Shown here: positions 63,165 to 64,000 of the stretch, piece by piece
How the letters are laid out: the number at the start of each line of letters is the position of its first letter
Numbering within the stretch: the stretch's first letter is position 1
Source: Paenisporosarcina quisquiliarum_A
Lineage (GTDB): Bacteria > Bacillota > Bacilli > Bacillales_A > Planococcaceae
Reading direction: 5' to 3'
Assembly: GCF_043641925.1 (NCBI RefSeq)
Contig: NZ_JBHZRU010000006.1
Location: forward strand, 1 to 64,000
DNA length: 64,000 nucleotides
The notes under the pieces: model-generated
What the model saw: only the letters and a program-made list of their open reading frames with translations
What the model was told of the DNA's origin: nothing
Databases searched by the model: none
Program-made: the position numbers and the translations under genes

Positions 63165-64000
63165 TTATTTACTAGCAAACATATGAACCCAATAGAAATT
63201 TCCATTGTTATCTTTGGTAACGCCTACACCGACTCGTGTGTAATTATCCTTTAAAATATTGGCTCGATGACCTTCAGAATCCATCCATGCCACAACTACA
63301 TCTTCTGGGGTACGATAAGTTCTTGCAATATTTTCTCCAAAACTCTTATATGAGTAATCAAAATTAGCTGCCATTTCCCAAGGTGGCCCATAGATTGGAG
63401 AATAATGCTCCCAGTATCCGTTTTCAGCTAAATCATTAGCCTTTATAAGAGCTACTTGTGATAATTCTTTATCCATTACTAAAGGCATTAATCCTTGATT
63501 TTTTCGTTCAACATTAATCAATTCAATGGTCTTATTAGAATAACTAGGAAATTCATTTTCACTAAAAATATATTTACTAGTTACGTAATCGTAAACAGCT
63601 TGATATCGTAATTCAATTTTTTTGAATTCCAAAGCACCGTGTATAAAAGCTGCCATGTGAGCTCTGGTCACATAACCAGTTGGATCAAAATGAAATTGAT
63701 CTACACCAGAGGCAATTTTCACTTCAGCTATTGTATGAATATAATCATAAGCCCAGTAATCTTTGGAAACATCACGGAATTTATGCTTGTTTATATCATC
63801 TACTACGATATTAAAACCTTCTGAAACTATTTTTGACATTTGTCCTCGAGTTAAATACTCGTTCGGATTAAAATAGGTTTTATTTTGAAAGATACCTAGC
63901 TCAGTAAGTTTTGCAATTTCATTATAAGCAGAGTGGTTTTTGGATACATCTTGAAATTTAGGTGAGTATAGTGTTGATAAATCTAATTTTAAAGCACTCG
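63165..64000 (-). CDS. SLH-CAP (SCP/PR1-like) domain protein, 5' end cut by window
   Basis: The frame is open through the window end, so ATG at 63839 is internal and the start is missing. Visible: the end of one SLH repeat (SALKLDL), two full repeats (FQDVSKNHSAYNEI with TRGQ; FRDVSKDYWAYDYI with TRAH) and a C-terminal CAP domain (last 125 residues): INVERKNQGLMPLVMDKELS, NGYWEHYSP, FGENIART and the EGHRANIL/GVGVTKD end. CAP domains are widespread secreted proteins with unclear roles in bacteria (YkwD type), including lipid or glycan binding. It is the eighth SLH protein of the island. Confidence 0.88.
   Translation of the reverse strand, partial: SALKLDLSTLYSPKFQDVSKNHSAYNEIAKLTELGIFQNKTYFNPNEYLTRGQMSKIVSEGFNIVVDDINKHKFRDVSKDYWAYDYIHTIAEVKIASGVDQFHFDPTGYVTRAHMAAFIHGALEFKKIELRYQAVYDYVTSKYIFSENEFPSYSNKTIELINVERKNQGLMPLVMDKELSQVALIKANDLAENGYWEHYSPIYGPPWEMAANFDYSYKSFGENIARTYRTPEDVVVAWMDSEGHRANILKDNYTRVGVGVTKDNNGNFYWVHMFASK

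Noticed and set aside
1..64000. CRISPR arrays, tRNA, rRNA, riboswitches, replication origin
   Set aside because: No regular spaced direct repeats of CRISPR size, no cloverleaf or rRNA sequence, and no riboswitch core was recognised in the leaders by eye.

Overview
The window looks like chromosome from a low-GC, Gram-positive, flagellated Bacillales bacterium, most likely Planococcaceae (Caryophanaceae). The evidence is gene order. From about 1 to 42 kb it follows the Bacillus subtilis secA-hag-degSU-tagO region closely, on the minus strand: ctpB-like, ftsX, ftsE, cccB, yvjA, prfB, secA, hpf, fliT, fliS, fliD, flaG, hag, csrA, fliW, yviE, flgL, flgK, flgN, flgM, yvyF, comFC, comFA, degU, degS, then yvyE and LCP genes on the plus strand, and tagO. 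No rRNA, tRNA or CRISPR was seen. The species cannot be fixed from the sequence alone.

Layout. 0-0.9 kb: the 3' part of an IS1182-type transposase. 1-7 kb: cell-envelope genes (S41 protease, TlpA/ResA-like thioredoxin with a membrane partner, FtsEX followed by a coiled-coil M23 hydrolase). 7.5-17.8 kb: cytochrome c551, YitT and DUF975 membrane proteins, prfB (with an intact programmed frameshift), secA, a GGDEF-EAL protein and hibernation factor hpf. 17.9-32 kb: flagellar filament cluster, with two PilZ proteins and a soluble-tailed MCP beside it and a decayed IS256 transposase inside it. 32-41 kb: competence (comFA/comFC), a lipoprotein, a NERD protein, degSU, yvyE, two tandem LCP ligases. 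41-46 kb: tagO, a MurJ-like flippase, a glycosyltransferase and a CsaB-like pyruvyltransferase. 46-64 kb: an island of eight S-layer-homology (SLH) proteins, most carrying peptidoglycan- or glycan-acting domains.

How it fits together. CsaB-type enzymes pyruvylate the secondary cell-wall polymer that SLH domains bind, so the csaB-glycosyltransferase-murJ operon and the SLH island form one wall-decoration module: anchor synthesis next to the proteins anchored. The passengers are a NAGPA-type phosphodiester glycosidase, an N-acetylglucosaminidase, an Ala-amidase, NlpC/P60 peptidases, a CAP domain, and two large paralogs (about 755 aa) whose 540-residue C-terminal part I cannot assign. These paralogs are the best candidate here for undescribed biology. 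The flagellar cluster carries sequence signals for SigmaD (three promoters) and for CsrA control of hag. hpf has overlapping SigmaH- and SigmaB-like promoters.

Outside genes there is a four-copy dispersed repeat with a covarying stem, a 5 x 21-bp tandem array beside degU, and many Rho-independent terminators, several lying between co-oriented genes with no room for a new promoter.
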